Positions 63,478 to 64,000 of a stretch of 64,000 bases of DNA are shown piece after piece. The translations under genes and the position numbers were made by a program. How positions within the stretch are numbered: position 1 is the first letter of the stretch; every line of letters starts with the position of its first letter. The notes beneath the pieces were generated by a model. That model was not told the DNA's origin and ran no database searches. It was given only the letters and a program-made list of their open reading frames with translations. Source of the DNA: Bradyrhizobium sp. CCBAU 51765 (GTDB taxonomy: Bacteria > Pseudomonadota > Alphaproteobacteria > Rhizobiales > Xanthobacteraceae); NCBI RefSeq assembly GCF_015291725.1, contig NZ_CP030038.1, positions 2,903,001 through 2,967,000 of the forward strand, given 5' to 3'.

Positions 63478-64000
63478 ATGTCGATCAGCAGCATCAACTA
63501 CTCTTCGTCGATTCTCGGCGCACAGATCCGCAACATCAATCAGCAGCTCACCGACCTGTCGACCCAGCTTTCGACCGGCAAGCTGTCGCAGAACTATGCC
63601 GGCATGGGCACCAACGAGGGCTTTGCGATCGCCGGGCGCGCGCAGCTCTCCAATATCGCCGGCTATACCGACACGATCACCAACGTCAACGTCAGCATCA
63701 ACCTCGCCAATACCGCGCTGCAGTCGCTGACGAAGATCCGCAACACGGTGCAGACGGGCTCGGCCAACACCGCGCAGGACCTCAACGTCAACGGTCAGAC
63801 GATCGCGCAGAACACTGCCGCGGCGCAATTCGGCTCGATGGTCGGCGTCCTCAACACGCAGACCGGCAGCCGCTATCTGTTCTCCGGGACGGCCGTCAAC
63901 ACGCAGTCGGTTGCGGATGCCGGCGACATCATCAACGGCACCACGACGCAGGCCGGCTTCAAGACCGTCATGGCGGAGCGCCAGGCCGCCGATCTCGGCG
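63478..64000 (+). CDS. flgL: Flagellar hook-associated protein 3, partial
   Basis: The first 174 residues of FlgL, running off the end of the window. N-terminal flagellin-like helices: NQQLTDLSTQLSTGKLS, AIAGRAQLSNIAGYTDTITN, LQSLTKIRNTVQTG, then NTQTGSRYLFSGT. It begins 21 bases after flgK, so the three genes are one operon. Confidence 0.9.
   Translation, partial: MSISSINYSSSILGAQIRNINQQLTDLSTQLSTGKLSQNYAGMGTNEGFAIAGRAQLSNIAGYTDTITNVNVSINLANTALQSLTKIRNTVQTGSANTAQDLNVNGQTIAQNTAAAQFGSMVGVLNTQTGSRYLFSGTAVNTQSVADAGDIINGTTTQAGFKTVMAERQAADLG

Noticed and set aside
61648..63828. Minus-strand frame of 726 codons opposite flgK/flgL
   Set aside because: Arg/Gly/Val/Asp-rich shadow; FlgK and FlgL are certain on the plus strand.

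Overview
The window reads as chromosome from an alphaproteobacterium of the Bradyrhizobium/Rhodopseudomonas group (Nitrobacteraceae, Rhizobiales/Hyphomicrobiales). The grounds are high GC with strong third-position bias, a very large apolipoprotein-like coiled-coil protein resembling the rhizobial growth-pole ring protein, a [2Fe-2S] ferredoxin near a thioredoxin-reductase-like ferredoxin-NADP reductase, DUF1127 and DUF892 genes, and several families of intergenic palindromes that I associate with Bradyrhizobium. The species assignment is inference. No rRNA, tRNA, CRISPR array, replication origin or prophage was seen.

Layout. 1-3.0 kb: a PLP-dependent sulfur amino-acid enzyme, a secreted CHRD protein and a diheme cytochrome c. 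3.0-7.3 kb: accessory islet of visibly lower GC with a DUF900 alpha/beta hydrolase, a secreted zinc metallopeptidase, an IS66 relic and a complete IS630 element that has landed in the stop codon of a stand-alone Lrp ligand-binding-domain gene. 7.7-16.9 kb: thiD, an IS5-type element inside a palindromic repeat, an LpxH-like phosphoesterase with a frameshifted glycosyltransferase, a threonine/serine dehydratase, an exported caspase-like protein, an RbsD/FucU protein, a VOC protein and a decayed pseudogene. 16.9-23.4 kb: an Ala/Glu-rich protein of unknown function, an MFS transporter, a dipeptide epimerase and a compact Mla-type lipid ABC system (STAS-MlaE, MlaF, MlaD).

23.7-29.3 kb is filled by a 1,879-residue protein with two membrane segments, five 22-residue repeats and eight 44-residue repeats, a strong candidate growth-pole ring protein. 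It is divergent from an Hpt-domain gene across an intergenic region with a perfect CtrA-type box. 30.3-37.9 kb carries ferredoxin, a thioesterase, FNR, DUF2147, and a two-component pair divergent from a MipA/OmpV outer-membrane protein. That divergent region has two pairs of 11-bp-period direct repeats that look like an OmpR-family operator.

37.9-45.9 kb is a full D-glucarate/galactarate oxidative catabolic cluster: MFS transporter, LysR regulator, KdgD, GudD, 2-oxoglutarate semialdehyde dehydrogenase and GarD, taking hexarates to 2-oxoglutarate. 46-56.7 kb has an SGNH hydrolase, a flippase-like membrane protein, a DUF892 stress protein behind an EcfG-type promoter, small membrane proteins, a YdcF protein, a MocR-type regulator divergent from a DUF1127 gene, a roughly 0.9-kb gene-free repeat-rich stretch, a universal stress protein and SixA. 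56.9-64 kb: an FAD oxidoreductase, an exported MsrB, then flagellar flgE-flgK-flgL (flgL runs off the window end), with a canonical sigma-54 promoter and upstream palindromes in front of flgE.

The observations most worth following are the regulatory sites (RR operator at 36067-36154, CtrA box at 29519, EcfG promoter at 49639, sigma-54 promoter at 59206) and the repeat architecture of the giant polar protein. I did not find a convincing wholly new defence or biosynthetic system.
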